This document shows positions 1-5,662 of a stretch of 54,131 nt of DNA, one piece after another. Every line of letters begins with the position of its first letter. Position 1 is the first letter of the stretch. The DNA comes from a virus, in IMG/VR virus record IMGVR_UViG_3300022929_000037, positions 1 through 54,131 of that record; one strand, given 5' to 3'. The notes beneath the pieces were generated by a model that saw only the letters and a program-made list of their open reading frames with translations, was not told the origin of the DNA and did not search any database. The position numbers and the translations under genes were made by a program.

Positions 1-75
1 AAGTTTGACTGGGGTGCTGACCCTGACTGCAAGATTTGTGAAGGTAACGGAACAGTAACGAGGTATGTAGACTAA
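1..75 (+). CDS. C-terminal fragment of a small CxxC protein (left edge)
   Basis: The last 24 codons of a gene entering from the left edge. The visible tail contains a C-x2-C pair followed by E-G-N-G (DCKICEGNG), like one zinc-binding half-site of DnaJ-type CxxCxGxG motifs. The TAA stop overlaps the ATG of the next gene (TAATG), so the two are probably translationally coupled. The rest of the protein is outside the window, so no function is assigned. Confidence 0.6.
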   Translation, partial: KFDWGADPDCKICEGNGTVTRYVD

Positions 76-485
76 TGGTAAATCTGATGATATCACGTAA
101 CAAGAACAAGGGTAAGACTATTATTGACTGGGACCTTAATGTCTACTGTCCAGAGCAATGGTATGGGGGTGAGTCCTACTGGGATCACGATCTCTGGAAG
201 ATCAATGCCCGCATATACAGGGACGAAGATATTCCTCTAGACACTGACTATACTATTACTCTGCTAGAGAAAGAAGCTAAGGCCATTGGTCTCGTTGACT
301 GGGGAAATAGTAGTCTAGACAGCGATGACTCTTTGGATGACTGGCTTGATGCTGGCCTAGATGGCTTTATTGACTTATATCACTTTAATGAGCTATACAG
401 AGACAAGTGCAGTAACAGAGTACTGGAGTTCCTGGACACACTGCCACGGTATCTTGAGGACGTGCCTGATCGGATGACGTGGTAA
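75..485 (+). CDS. Acidic hypothetical protein, 136 aa
   Basis: Not a family I recognise. The protein is strongly acidic (many D/E, including a D-S-D-D-S-L-D-D-W-L-D stretch near residue 85) and rich in Trp and Tyr. No signal peptide or membrane segment is visible. It starts at an ATG overlapping the previous stop; a second ATG lies four codons in. It reads as a cytoplasmic phage protein of the small-gene left arm. Confidence 0.65.
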   Translation: MVNLMISRNKNKGKTIIDWDLNVYCPEQWYGGESYWDHDLWKINARIYRDEDIPLDTDYTITLLEKEAKAIGLVDWGNSSLDSDDSLDDWLDAGLDGFIDLYHFNELYRDKCSNRVLEFLDTLPRYLEDVPDRMTW

Positions 486-566
486 ATAATTTAAATAGAC
501 TTGGCGGGTCGAGACTACTCCCCGTTGAGAGGACATCCTAGTTAGGGGTAGCTAGAGATGTTCAGG

Positions 567-604
567 GGGTGTCAAGGGCTTTCCTACTTTCGCTCTTGAC
601 ACCC
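567..604 (+). repeat. Inverted repeat covering the -35 of the 643 gene
   Basis: A 13-bp inverted repeat (567-579 with 592-604, one G-T wobble) around a 12-nt loop. Its right arm contains the TTGACA -35 hexamer at 596-601. No T-run follows on the plus strand, so it is not a classic terminator. It could be an operator that masks the promoter, or a hairpin ending transcription from the upstream gene. Confidence 0.6.
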
Positions 605-624
605 TCACCAGATTTTGGTATAAT
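596..624 (+). promoter_or_regulatory. Consensus sigma70-type promoter
   Basis: TTGACA at 596-601, a 17-bp spacer and TATAAT at 619-624: a perfect consensus promoter. The transcript would start near 631 and carry the AGGAG ribosome site of the 643 gene, so this one has a short leader. Confidence 0.85.
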
Positions 625-642
625 CTAGACAGGAGAATAATA

Positions 643-840
643 ATGAGAAGCAAGGAAGAAAAGATAGCAGAGAAGATAGCAGACAGCCTAGATAGTGTGA
701 CCCTGAATCTAGATGAGGTTGGCTATAACCTTGCTAGAGGAATGAATCTAACATACAACAGGTTACTACTTGTTATTGAGGCTATGGAAGCAGAGAAGGA
801 GGCAATCAGTGTCAGAGAATCTAACACCCCTCTCTTCTAG
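643..840 (+). CDS. Small helical hypothetical protein, 65 aa
   Basis: AGGAG at 631-635 precedes the ATG, and the gene lies just downstream of the consensus promoter at 596-624. The protein has a charged, Lys/Glu-rich N-terminus and then looks helical. No known motif. It is followed closely by a second small gene at 866. Small early phage protein of unknown function. Confidence 0.7.
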   Translation: MRSKEEKIAEKIADSLDSVTLNLDEVGYNLARGMNLTYNRLLLVIEAMEAEKEAISVRESNTPLF

Positions 841-865
841 AGCACAGATTCTAGGAGACCTCTGG

Positions 866-1078
866 ATGAATTACAGGGACGACGAAGAGTTCCTGGACTT
901 CATTGAGTATAACGACTTGGGTCTTCCACTAGCCTATGCACTAGCAAACGGCATTGTAGAGAAAGCAACGTCGGCAGCAGAGACTCTAATAGATGAGACG
1001 TTCGAGCTACTACTGGGTGCCTTAGAGATACCACAGGATGAGGGCTTCGAATCATTAGATGATTTACTAGAGATTTGA
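866..1078 (+). CDS. Small acidic protein with DLGLPLAYALA motif, 70 aa
   Basis: The start is placed at ATG 866 because AGGAGA lies at 853-858; the longer open frame upstream only overlaps the preceding gene. Residues around 17-26 read DLGLPLAYAL. Small acidic proteins with a D-[LI]-G-[LF]-P-L-A-Y core recur in actinobacteriophages (from memory); their function is unknown. The C-terminus is acidic. Probably co-transcribed with the 643 gene. Confidence 0.7.
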   Translation: MNYRDDEEFLDFIEYNDLGLPLAYALANGIVEKATSAAETLIDETFELLLGALEIPQDEGFESLDDLLEI

Positions 1079-1210
1079 CATCTCTCCCCTTTGGGGGTAC
1101 CGATACACATCTACATACATTTGTCAAGTCTATTACGATAACAATGTTATTACGAAGGAGTATAAAAAACCGTGGAAGTTTTATTTAGGTTTACCTTATC
1201 ACTTAACAGT

Positions 1211-1218
1211 GTTATAAT
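1211..1218 (+). promoter_or_regulatory. Leaderless promoter (-10) for the 1226 gene
   Basis: TATAAT at 1213-1218 preceded by TG (extended -10, TGTTATAAT), with the ATG 7 nt downstream. The -35 is poor. The transcript would begin at or next to the start codon. Confidence 0.6.
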
Positions 1219-1225
1219 AGATAGT

Positions 1226-1369
1226 ATGCCAAGGAACTATTTCTTTCAAATGATCCATCCTGATATAGCAAAAGAATATCATGAGGAGCTATCGGCCTTT
1301 ATGCCTAATGTATATAAACGTATTACGAACCTATTTAAATTTACCGCCAATTGGAAGAAAGATAAATAA
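1226..1369 (+). CDS. Small hypothetical protein, 47 aa
   Basis: The start is chosen at ATG 1226 because it sits 7 nt after a TATAAT box, the leaderless arrangement seen repeatedly here. A longer reading from GTG 1172 would run through the promoter. The protein is basic and aromatic with no known motif. TTACGA occurs inside the gene, as at several nearby sites. Confidence 0.5.
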   Translation: MPRNYFFQMIHPDIAKEYHEELSAFMPNVYKRITNLFKFTANWKKDK

Positions 1370-1373
1370 TATT

Positions 1374-1502
1374 ATGAATGATAAAGATATAGACCAGATC
1401 ATTATGGGGGCATTTGTTAAAGCAAAGTGGCTACATAAGTATTTGCCATTTGAATTCAAAGCTAGATGGGATCAGTATAAGTCCCAGGGTATTACGAAGT
1501 AG
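1374..1502 (+). CDS. Small hypothetical protein, 42 aa
   Basis: Begins at ATG 1374, five bases after the preceding stop, in the same operon. It reads MNDKDIDQIIMGAFVKAKW and onwards, amphipathic and basic at the C-terminus. No ribosome site is obvious, so coupling to the upstream gene is likely. Function unknown. The overlapping reading at 1414-1596 in another frame looks like a shadow. Confidence 0.45.
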   Translation: MNDKDIDQIIMGAFVKAKWLHKYLPFEFKARWDQYKSQGITK

Positions 1503-1783
1503 TCTTTATAACCCCTATAGTAATAAACACCCTATATACAAATACCCTGCTTACATAATATCTATTGATTTAAAAAGACATTACGAACGAATGTGAAAAA
1601 TCGCTGAAAGTTTTATAATGTTTATCTGTTTTGATAGATATGGACAAATTAGATAGGGATTATACCTGATTTTGGCAAATATTTGATTACGGTTTTATAA
1701 CAATGTGTCCTATTATCCACTTCTCTCCACATCACTCCACTTATACATCAAAAAGCAATATGATCAGTAAGATATATATTGGT
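1503..1783. other. 281-bp gap between convergent small-gene blocks
   Basis: No convincing gene on either strand; only very short frames occur. It holds one TTACGA (1581-1586), two isolated TATAAT-like boxes (plus strand 1614-1619; minus strand near 1660) without a matching ORF, and the 10-bp phased TCCAC repeat at 1716-1740. It lies where plus-strand and minus-strand gene blocks converge and could hold terminators, a small RNA or a protein-binding region. Confidence 0.4.
1716..1740. repeat. Three TCCAC repeats at exact 10-bp spacing
   Basis: TCCAC occurs at 1716-1720, 1726-1730 and 1736-1740, always five bases apart. The repeats therefore lie on the same face of the helix. This looks like a small iteron or regulator-binding array in a non-coding gap. 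The bound protein is unknown. Confidence 0.45.
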
Positions 1784-1885
1784 CTAAACAGCTATAGAAA
1801 TAGCTCTCAGAAGCTCTGTATTCAAATCTGCGGGGGTAATACATTCTCCTGATATGGTGTTATGGTCAAAGCCGTCTATGGTCAT
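1784..1885 (-). CDS. Mini-protein, 33 aa (tentative)
   Basis: A 33-codon frame starting one base after the stop of the upstream 40-aa gene. It begins MTIDGFDHNTI and contains a single Cys. No ribosome site is clear, so support comes mainly from its position in a run of tightly packed mini-genes. It may be spurious. Confidence 0.3.
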   Translation of the reverse strand: MTIDGFDHNTISGECITPADLNTELLRAISIAV

Positions 1886-1886
1886 T

Positions 1887-2009
1887 CTATGGCTTATGAG
1901 ACCATATCTCTTTGATAATAAATCCTATAGCGACTATGGCAAAAGCAATCCCTATAAAAGGATATATTTCTATAGGGGCTGCTTCTACTATGGGTGATGT
2001 CTTAATCAT
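1887..2009 (-). CDS. Single-pass membrane mini-protein, 40 aa
   Basis: The start ATG overlaps the stop of the upstream gene (AATGATTAA). Residues about 17-32 form one hydrophobic segment (YPFIGIAFAIVAIGFII) followed by a short charged tail (KEIWSHKP). GAGG lies just upstream. It is too short to classify; it could be a small regulator of lysis or a membrane anchor. Function unknown. Confidence 0.5.
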   Translation of the reverse strand: MIKTSPIVEAAPIEIYPFIGIAFAIVAIGFIIKEIWSHKP

Positions 2010-2241
2010 TACCCTCGTCTATTGATGTGCTCAAACTAAATACCTGGCTCATTGAGATAAACTCAGCTGCCATTCCTTTAGTTACCAAGATTCCAGATTC
2101 AGATACCTCTAGGCTATCTACAGTCTCCTTGGTAAAGACAAGCCTGTTAATCTTGTTTTCGTTTGCTACTTCAACCTCATTTCCAAGGACCACAACTACT
2201 GGTTGTCCGTTTAGAAATGCTGTATTAAAATGATCGAACAT
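2002..2241 (-). CDS. Hypothetical protein, 79 aa
   Basis: The start is set at ATG 2241, which has AGGA five bases upstream and follows the stop of the zinc-ribbon gene at 2249-2374. Longer in-frame starts (GTG 2295, TTG 2301) would run across that gene. The sequence looks like a compact beta-rich domain (GQPVVVVLGNEVEVA, then RLVFTKETV) with an acidic tail. No family recognised. Confidence 0.6.
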   Translation of the reverse strand: MFDHFNTAFLNGQPVVVVLGNEVEVANENKINRLVFTKETVDSLEVSESGILVTKGMAAEFISMSQVFSLSTSIDEGND

Positions 2242-2248
2242 TTGTTTC

Positions 2249-2374
2249 CTATCTCTTACGATTGCATTGTGGGCAGAAATAATGTAAGGCTCCACCCTCA
2301 ACCTTCATAACCATTGTAACATGGCAAGTGTTGCATACTGTATGTATTACTTTGCTAAAATTAATTTTATCCAT
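2249..2374 (-). CDS. Zinc-ribbon mini-protein, 41 aa
   Basis: A short gene with ATG 2374 and AAGGA five bases upstream. It has two Cys pairs, C14-x2-C17 (VCNTC) and C34-x2-C37 (FCPQC), 16 residues apart: a classic zinc-ribbon layout. It stops seven bases before the next ATG. The promoter and palindromic operator at 2393-2415 drive it. Such ribbons bind nucleic acid or protein; the partner is unknown. Confidence 0.65.
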   Translation of the reverse strand: MDKINFSKVIHTVCNTCHVTMVMKVEGGALHYFCPQCNRKR

Positions 2375-2392
2375 TATATTCCTTCGTATTGG

Positions 2393-2415
2393 ATTATATC
2401 AAGTGCTTGCACTTG
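2393..2415 (-). promoter_or_regulatory. Promoter -10 with adjacent 16-bp palindromic operator
   Basis: On the minus strand a TATAAT box (2393-2398) is directly preceded by the perfect palindrome CAAGTGCTTGCACTTG (2400-2415, 7-bp arms, 2-bp centre). The palindrome fills the spacer between -10 and -35, where a bound dimer would block polymerase. Likely an operator for the zinc-ribbon operon reading leftward. Confidence 0.6.
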
Positions 2416-2437
2416 GATTACTTCCTACCGCCGAACT

Positions 2438-2560
2438 TTACGCCGAAGCTTTATGTCCATTTATGCAAGTATAATTAAGTATTCCATTATATATCTGTCC
2501 AGCCATCAGGGCATTGCATTTCTCGCAATACCTTTTAGGCATCGACAAAATCTTATTCAC
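2438..2560 (-). CDS. Zinc-ribbon mini-protein, 40 aa
   Basis: Starts at GTG 2560 overlapping the end of the upstream gene; ATG 2542 is an alternative giving 34 aa. It contains C-x2-C (YCEKCN) and a downstream C-x3-H (CINGH), a likely four-ligand zinc site. No strong ribosome site, so translational coupling is probable. Function unknown. Confidence 0.5.
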   Translation of the reverse strand: MNKILSMPKRYCEKCNALMAGQIYNGILNYTCINGHKASA

Positions 2561-2663
2561 CATTGCTCTTGTCTCTAAACTGCTCAGGTGGGTGAGGCTC
2601 CCAATCATCTTCTTCTATGTATTTGATAGGTAGCTCAATCTCTTCTTCTTCATACTGGGTCAT
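2553..2663 (-). CDS. Acidic mini-protein, 36 aa
   Basis: ATG 2663 lies inside the last codons of the 2650 gene (overlap 14 nt). The peptide is very acidic (MTQYEEEEIELP, later EEDDWEPHPPEQF). Its position and overlaps on both sides fit a real operon member. Function unknown. Confidence 0.5.
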   Translation of the reverse strand: MTQYEEEEIELPIKYIEEDDWEPHPPEQFRDKSNGE

Positions 2664-2871
2664 GCTTTTCCCAATCTCCCTTATATCCGAAATTTAATCC
2701 GTGCTTCTCTGAGTATACACAAATCTCATCAGGCTCTAGATATCTTGTTTGTTTATCTGAAGTGATATGGAACATCTTTGTCCCTGCCTTTACCTGGATT
2801 TCTTTTTCCAGATCGTGCATTGATACCAGATAGGCATCAATCTTAGCTTTTACAATTTGTGACATTCGCAC
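2650..2871 (-). CDS. Hypothetical protein, 71-73 aa
   Basis: Begins at GTG 2871 or ATG 2865, with GGAG upstream and a strong promoter at 2899-2927. The N-terminus is helical (KAKIDAYLVSMHDLEKEIQV), followed by a beta-like, charged C-terminal half with isolated aromatic residues. No known domain. Confidence 0.6.
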   Translation of the reverse strand: MRMSQIVKAKIDAYLVSMHDLEKEIQVKAGTKMFHITSDKQTRYLEPDEICVYSEKHGLNFGYKGDWEKHDPV

Positions 2872-2898
2872 TTACATCTTTCTCCAGTTGATAACTCT

Positions 2899-2927
2899 AT
2901 TATACAGGCTTCATGATATCCCGTCAA
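2899..2927 (-). promoter_or_regulatory. Near-consensus sigma70-type promoter
   Basis: Minus strand TTGACG (2922-2927), a 17-bp spacer and TATAAT (2899-2904). It drives the 2871 gene and probably the mini-gene run below it. The predicted leader carries a GGAG ribosome site. Confidence 0.8.
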
Positions 2928-2958
2928 GCACCAACCAAAGCTAGTTGTGCCAGGAAGT

Positions 2959-3327
2959 TTAGAAGCCATCCTTAGCTAATTCTTCCTGCCACTGCTCTTC
3001 TGTCCATGGCTCAAAGTTGATTGGAGTCAGGTACTCTTTTACATTTTTCCAACGAAGATACTCGTTACCCTTACCTTCTTGCTCTGCCCACTTCATCTGC
3101 ATCTCAAGGATAGAGTGGATACGCTGTTGCTCGTATTCAAAACCTTTCTGGTAACCCTCTTCAAAGCCTGCTGTCTTACCATCCTCATAGAGGGTGCTCT
3201 CTGATTCAGCTATCTCGTATCCCTCATCATAGCCATCATCATAGCCAAGGGTAAAATACTCCTGGGCAAGGTCCTGCTGTTCTGGTGTAAGGTCGTCAAA
3301 CCCATCCATGTCCTCTACTGAAAGCAT
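2959..3327 (-). CDS. Gly/Tyr/Asp-repeat acidic protein, 122 aa
   Basis: The start is placed at ATG 3327 (TAATG overlap with the upstream stop, GGAG at the right distance). The middle has repeated G-Y-x2-G-[YF] units (LGYDDGYDEGYE, then AGFEEGYQKGFEYE), resembling deca-GX3-type repeats of Yae1/Lto1-like proteins. The C-terminal third is Trp-rich (EPWTEEQWQEEL). The resemblance is only in the repeat pattern, so no function is inferred. Confidence 0.6.
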   Translation of the reverse strand: MLSVEDMDGFDDLTPEQQDLAQEYFTLGYDDGYDEGYEIAESESTLYEDGKTAGFEEGYQKGFEYEQQRIHSILEMQMKWAEQEGKGNEYLRWKNVKEYLTPINFEPWTEEQWQEELAKDGF

Positions 3328-3512
3328 TATAGCTCTCCTATATCCCAAGACTGATCTTCAAACAGTCTTTCATAATACTTATAGTCATTGTGCTGGTTTC
3401 CATTATTTTCATCTGTAATAATCTTATTACGAAGGATCCTTAGAATCCTGATTCGTTCTGACTTTCTTCCGTCTTCAAATGCGACCTTTAGGTCATGTGC
3501 GTTGAAGGACAT
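3327..3512 (-). CDS. Small basic hypothetical protein, 61 aa
   Basis: ATG 3512 has GGAG four bases upstream and overlaps the end of the glycosylase gene. The N-terminal half is basic and helical (DGRKSERIRILRILRNKII), which could contact nucleic acid. The C-terminal half is acidic. It is coupled to the next gene by a TAATG junction. Confidence 0.6.
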   Translation of the reverse strand: MSFNAHDLKVAFEDGRKSERIRILRILRNKIITDENNGNQHNDYKYYERLFEDQSWDIGEL

Positions 3513-3972
3513 TTCTCTCCTCATGTGTTGGCCAGAAGTACTGGCATTTGTCGCAACAGGGCTGTGCTATATCATTACGAAAAGCATCATAAAACTCTGG
3601 GTCTTTACGATACAGATTAGCTCTATGAGACTCTGTCACTCTGTCTATTTCTTTACGATACCATTTGGGCATACCATTACCCCAGTTCTTAATTGTAGCA
3701 GAACGTAGGGTAATTAGATTACTCATGTTCTTATCTACTTTGATACCACGAATGCGAGCCTGAGCTACCATTGCCATGATATACTCAAACAACGCTGTCT
3801 CATGTCCCTCCCACATCTTGGCTGCTGGGTGATTACGCCAAGCAGCACGTGGGTCTGGGTTATTAAGAACCTTAAGGATTTGGTATCCCTCCAGGATTTG
3901 TTTGTTTAATCGCTTGTTGTCCAGCACCTTTGCTGAGCGATTAAAGTCTTTGTATGGTAAGAATGTTTGCAT
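3493..3972 (-). CDS. Pyrimidine-dimer DNA glycosylase/endonuclease V-like protein
   Basis: A 159-aa protein of the Pyr_excise/MSMEG_6728 type, which removes UV pyrimidine dimers by glycosylase and AP-lyase chemistry. The family signature is clear: N-terminal MQTFLPYKDF, then VLDNKRLNKQILEGYQIL and WRNHPAAKMWEGHE. The C-terminal extension has a C-C-x2-C cluster (QPCCDKCQYFW). The ATG lies 6 nt after TAAAAT, with TTGACA 17 bp further up, so it should be leaderless. It would repair sunlight damage to phage DNA. Confidence 0.8.
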   Translation of the reverse strand: MQTFLPYKDFNRSAKVLDNKRLNKQILEGYQILKVLNNPDPRAAWRNHPAAKMWEGHETALFEYIMAMVAQARIRGIKVDKNMSNLITLRSATIKNWGNGMPKWYRKEIDRVTESHRANLYRKDPEFYDAFRNDIAQPCCDKCQYFWPTHEERNVLQRT

Positions 3973-3978
3973 GACTAT

Positions 3979-4007
3979 ATTTTACACAAAACATGTCTAT
4001 CTGTCAA
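3979..4007 (-). promoter_or_regulatory. Leaderless consensus promoter for the DNA glycosylase
   Basis: Minus strand TTGACA (4002-4007), a 17-bp spacer and TAAAAT (3979-3984). The -10 ends 6 nt before ATG 3972, so transcription should begin at the A of the start codon. It overlaps the divergent promoter at 4011-4019. Confidence 0.8.
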
Positions 4008-4010
4008 GTA

Positions 4011-4019
4011 TGTTATAAT
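4011..4019 (+). promoter_or_regulatory. Divergent extended -10 promoter (leaderless)
   Basis: TGTTATAAT at 4011-4019, an extended -10 without a clear -35. ATG 4027 begins 7 nt after it. It sits beside the -35 of the opposite promoter, so the two promoters probably compete. Confidence 0.7.
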
Positions 4020-4026
4020 AAAAATC

Positions 4027-4293
4027 ATGGTAAAAGAATTAATTCACTTTACGATGCCAAACTCTACAGTTTGTGAGTCTATGGAGCCAGTGATCAAAAA
4101 GGTTATGGCTAATAATCCAGACCTACACTACGTCAGAATTGATGTTACGGTTGAGCACGAGCTCTACGATTACTACTCACAAAAATACCCAATTAACTAC
4201 TGCCCTTCATTTCTTGGAATTGTAGACGGCAAGGTTCAGGACGGTCATGTTGGAGAAGCAACGGAGCTTATCCTAGAATCGCTCTTTAGCTAA
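4027..4293 (+). CDS. Thioredoxin-fold protein lacking the CxxC pair, 88 aa
   Basis: Starts at ATG 4027, just after the leaderless promoter. The pattern is thioredoxin-like: beta strand (ELIHFTM), active-site turn, helix (MEPVIKKVMA), strand (YVRIDV) and a cis-Pro strand (NYCPSFLGI). The active-site turn has only one Cys (NSTVC), so normal dithiol chemistry is lost; a monothiol role or a structural role are options. The next gene follows by a TAATG overlap. Confidence 0.6.
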   Translation: MVKELIHFTMPNSTVCESMEPVIKKVMANNPDLHYVRIDVTVEHELYDYYSQKYPINYCPSFLGIVDGKVQDGHVGEATELILESLFS

Positions 4294-4472
4294 TGGATAC
4301 TAAGTTTAGATATATTATTTTTGAAGATAACATCTACCAGATAACTGTAGATGATTACGATGGTAACCCCTACACCTTTGAGGTTTCTGGGGAGGAAATA
4401 GCAGCCCACTTTAGAAGAGAAAAGCTGCTTGACAGGCAAATGGAGGACCTGTATAATGGACAGTATGAATGA
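4293..4472 (+). CDS. Small hypothetical protein, 59 aa
   Basis: ATG 4293 overlaps the previous stop (TAATG). The product begins MDTKFRYIIFEDNIYQIT, looks beta-rich and acidic, then ends in a charged helix (FRREKLLDRQMEDL). The 3' part of the gene contains a complete promoter for the next gene. Function unknown. Confidence 0.6.
   Translation: MDTKFRYIIFEDNIYQITVDDYDGNPYTFEVSGEEIAAHFRREKLLDRQMEDLYNGQYE
4429..4457 (+). promoter_or_regulatory. Perfect promoter inside the upstream coding region
   Basis: TTGACA (4429-4434), exactly 17 bp, TATAAT (4452-4457), then 7 nt to ATG 4465. A fully consensus leaderless promoter embedded in the end of the 4293 gene. Confidence 0.85.
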
Positions 4473-4629
4473 TAATATTGATGATAACAAAAAGATGATT
4501 GACGCTGCCCTTGAGGACTTACAAAAGTTTTTGGCAAATGCTGGTAGAAACACTACTGAGGGAGAAGTTACTGCGTGGCAGCAAGGTTACATTGCTGGCA
4601 TAAACCGTGCTACGGGCGTGAGTCTCTAG
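4465..4629 (+). CDS. Small helical hypothetical protein, 54 aa
   Basis: The start at ATG 4465 is fixed by the promoter 7 nt upstream. The product is acidic and helical (MNDNIDDNKKMIDAALEDL) with a C-terminal segment EVTAWQQGYIAGINRATG. It overlaps the upstream gene by 8 nt and converges on the minus-strand gene ending at 4610. Function unknown. Confidence 0.65.
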   Translation: MNDNIDDNKKMIDAALEDLQKFLANAGRNTTEGEVTAWQQGYIAGINRATGVSL

Positions 4630-4819
4630 GTTCTATAGAAGCAGTTTCGTGACAAGAGTAGCAGTAGTGGGTGGGGCTATCTGCAACAACGGTGCAACCG
4701 CCTAGTGCGACCACGTCTTGTCTTGCAAGATCAACCATTTCTGGCGTAGGGTAGCCATATATAATTGGTGCCATATTGGTGTCTCCACAAGCAGGGCATA
4801 CTATTCCATGATAATCCAT
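4610..4819 (-). CDS. Zinc-ribbon protein of a conserved actinobacterial type, 69 aa
   Basis: Cys pairs near the ends (CPACG at 8-12 and CYSC near 53-56) frame the core IIYGYPTPEM and VALGGCTVV. The pattern CPxCG / YGxPxxEM / LGGC / CxxC is one I recognise from many uncharacterised actinobacterial proteins; the function is unknown. The ATG lies 7 nt after an extended TATAAT box, so the mRNA should be leaderless. Confidence 0.7.
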   Translation of the reverse strand: MDYHGIVCPACGDTNMAPIIYGYPTPEMVDLARQDVVALGGCTVVADSPTHYCYSCHETASIEPRDSRP

Positions 4820-4826
4820 ATACTTT

Positions 4827-4835
4827 ATTATAACA
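4827..4835 (-). promoter_or_regulatory. Leaderless extended -10 promoter
   Basis: Minus strand TGTTATAAT with TATAAT at 4827-4832, 7 nt before ATG 4819. It faces away from the plus-strand -10 at 4840-4845. Confidence 0.7.
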
Positions 4836-4839
4836 TAGG

Positions 4840-4845
4840 TATAAT
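4840..4845 (+). promoter_or_regulatory. Leaderless -10 box for the 33-aa zinc peptide
   Basis: TATAAT ends 5 nt before ATG 4851. The -35 is not recognisable and would overlap the opposite promoter. Confidence 0.6.
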
Positions 4846-4850
4846 AGTAT

Positions 4851-4952
4851 ATGCTACCGATTTACTTCGAATGCCCCGATTGTGACCAAGTATTTTCTGG
4901 AGACACAATTGAAGAGATATTGGTTAAACTGTCAACTCATCACTGTAACTAA
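4851..4952 (+). CDS. Zinc-finger mini-protein, 33 aa
   Basis: A 33-codon gene starting just after a TATAAT box. It reads MLPIYFECPDCDQVFSGD and later STHHCN: C8-x2-C11 then an H-H-C end, a C2HC-type metal site. Length, promoter and ligand spacing all support a real gene below usual length cut-offs. Likely a small nucleic-acid or protein adaptor. Confidence 0.65.
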   Translation: MLPIYFECPDCDQVFSGDTIEEILVKLSTHHCN

Positions 4953-4963
4953 GCAAAATAGTA

Positions 4964-4969
4964 TATAAT
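4964..4969 (+). promoter_or_regulatory. Leaderless -10 box for the 4976 gene
   Basis: TATAAT ends 6 nt before ATG 4976. No good -35 is visible. Confidence 0.65.
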
Positions 4970-4975
4970 ATACTG

Positions 4976-5662
4976 ATGCAAGAAACTTTAATTACTTTAC
5001 TTGACAATGAGTTTGTTAAAATAAGTTACTTTGATAAAAAATCAGACGACGTTGTCCTGTCATTTTCTAGCACTCCAAGGCTGGCCCAGGGAGAAGAGAT
5101 TGCTGAAGAGCAGTTTGTTGGAACTCTCAGCAATAACAATGTAACTGGCATTTTTATCATAGACAAGCAGTCCTCTTATGGCAACAAGATTAACTTTGGA
5201 GAAATTGCTGCTACCATAGCTCCCATTATTATTAATGCAGAGAGGGTCCACGCTGTTGGGTATTGCATGGGTGGTTTTTTGGCAATACTAATGTCTAAAG
5301 TAATTAGCCTACACTCTGTTGTTGCCATTACCCCGCAGTGGAGTATTCACCCAGACATCCTGCCTGAGTCTAGCTACCTAAGAGAATTTACAAATCGTAT
5401 AGATAGCTGGGAGGTCATAAGTTTAGAGAACAGCTTTAATGATACAACGAAATATTTTATATTTAATAGTAATGATGTTGACGATCAGTATCAAATTCAA
5501 TTTTTCCCAGAACAAGAAAACCTAGAGATCTTTGAGTTTGGTCCAGCCACGGGTCACGACCTGCCAGAGGCTCTGGGTGGCAAGCTAGAAGAATTAATGT
5601 TTGCGTGTATTAATGATAACCCTAAAATGGTAGAAGATTTTATAGACTCTTATTATAAATAA
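4976..5662 (+). CDS. Alpha/beta-hydrolase-like protein with Cys nucleophile, 228 aa
   Basis: The nucleophile elbow near residue 96 reads GYCMGG, that is G-x-C-x-G-G with Cys where most esterases have Ser, as in dienelactone hydrolase. A late His (TGHDLP) could complete the triad. The preceding helix-strand (ERVHAVGY) fits the fold. No signal peptide. It stands alone on the plus strand and runs tail-to-tail into the GT60-like gene (23-nt overlap). Substrate unknown; an ester bond on a glycan is possible given the neighbours. Confidence 0.55.
   Translation: MQETLITLLDNEFVKISYFDKKSDDVVLSFSSTPRLAQGEEIAEEQFVGTLSNNNVTGIFIIDKQSSYGNKINFGEIAATIAPIIINAERVHAVGYCMGGFLAILMSKVISLHSVVAITPQWSIHPDILPESSYLREFTNRIDSWEVISLENSFNDTTKYFIFNSNDVDDQYQIQFFPEQENLEIFEFGPATGHDLPEALGGKLEELMFACINDNPKMVEDFIDSYYK

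Noticed and set aside
567-613. Possible tmRNA or tRNA-like end (stem followed by CACCA)
   Set aside because: No T-loop or D-loop, and the stem is a single hairpin overlapping a promoter.
1414-1596. 60-aa open frame overlapping the 1374 gene
   Set aside because: A different frame of the same DNA with no ribosome site or promoter.
2321-2578. 85-aa open frame on the plus strand
   Set aside because: It runs antisense across three well-supported mini-genes (2249-2374, 2438-2560, 2553-2663) and has no start signal.
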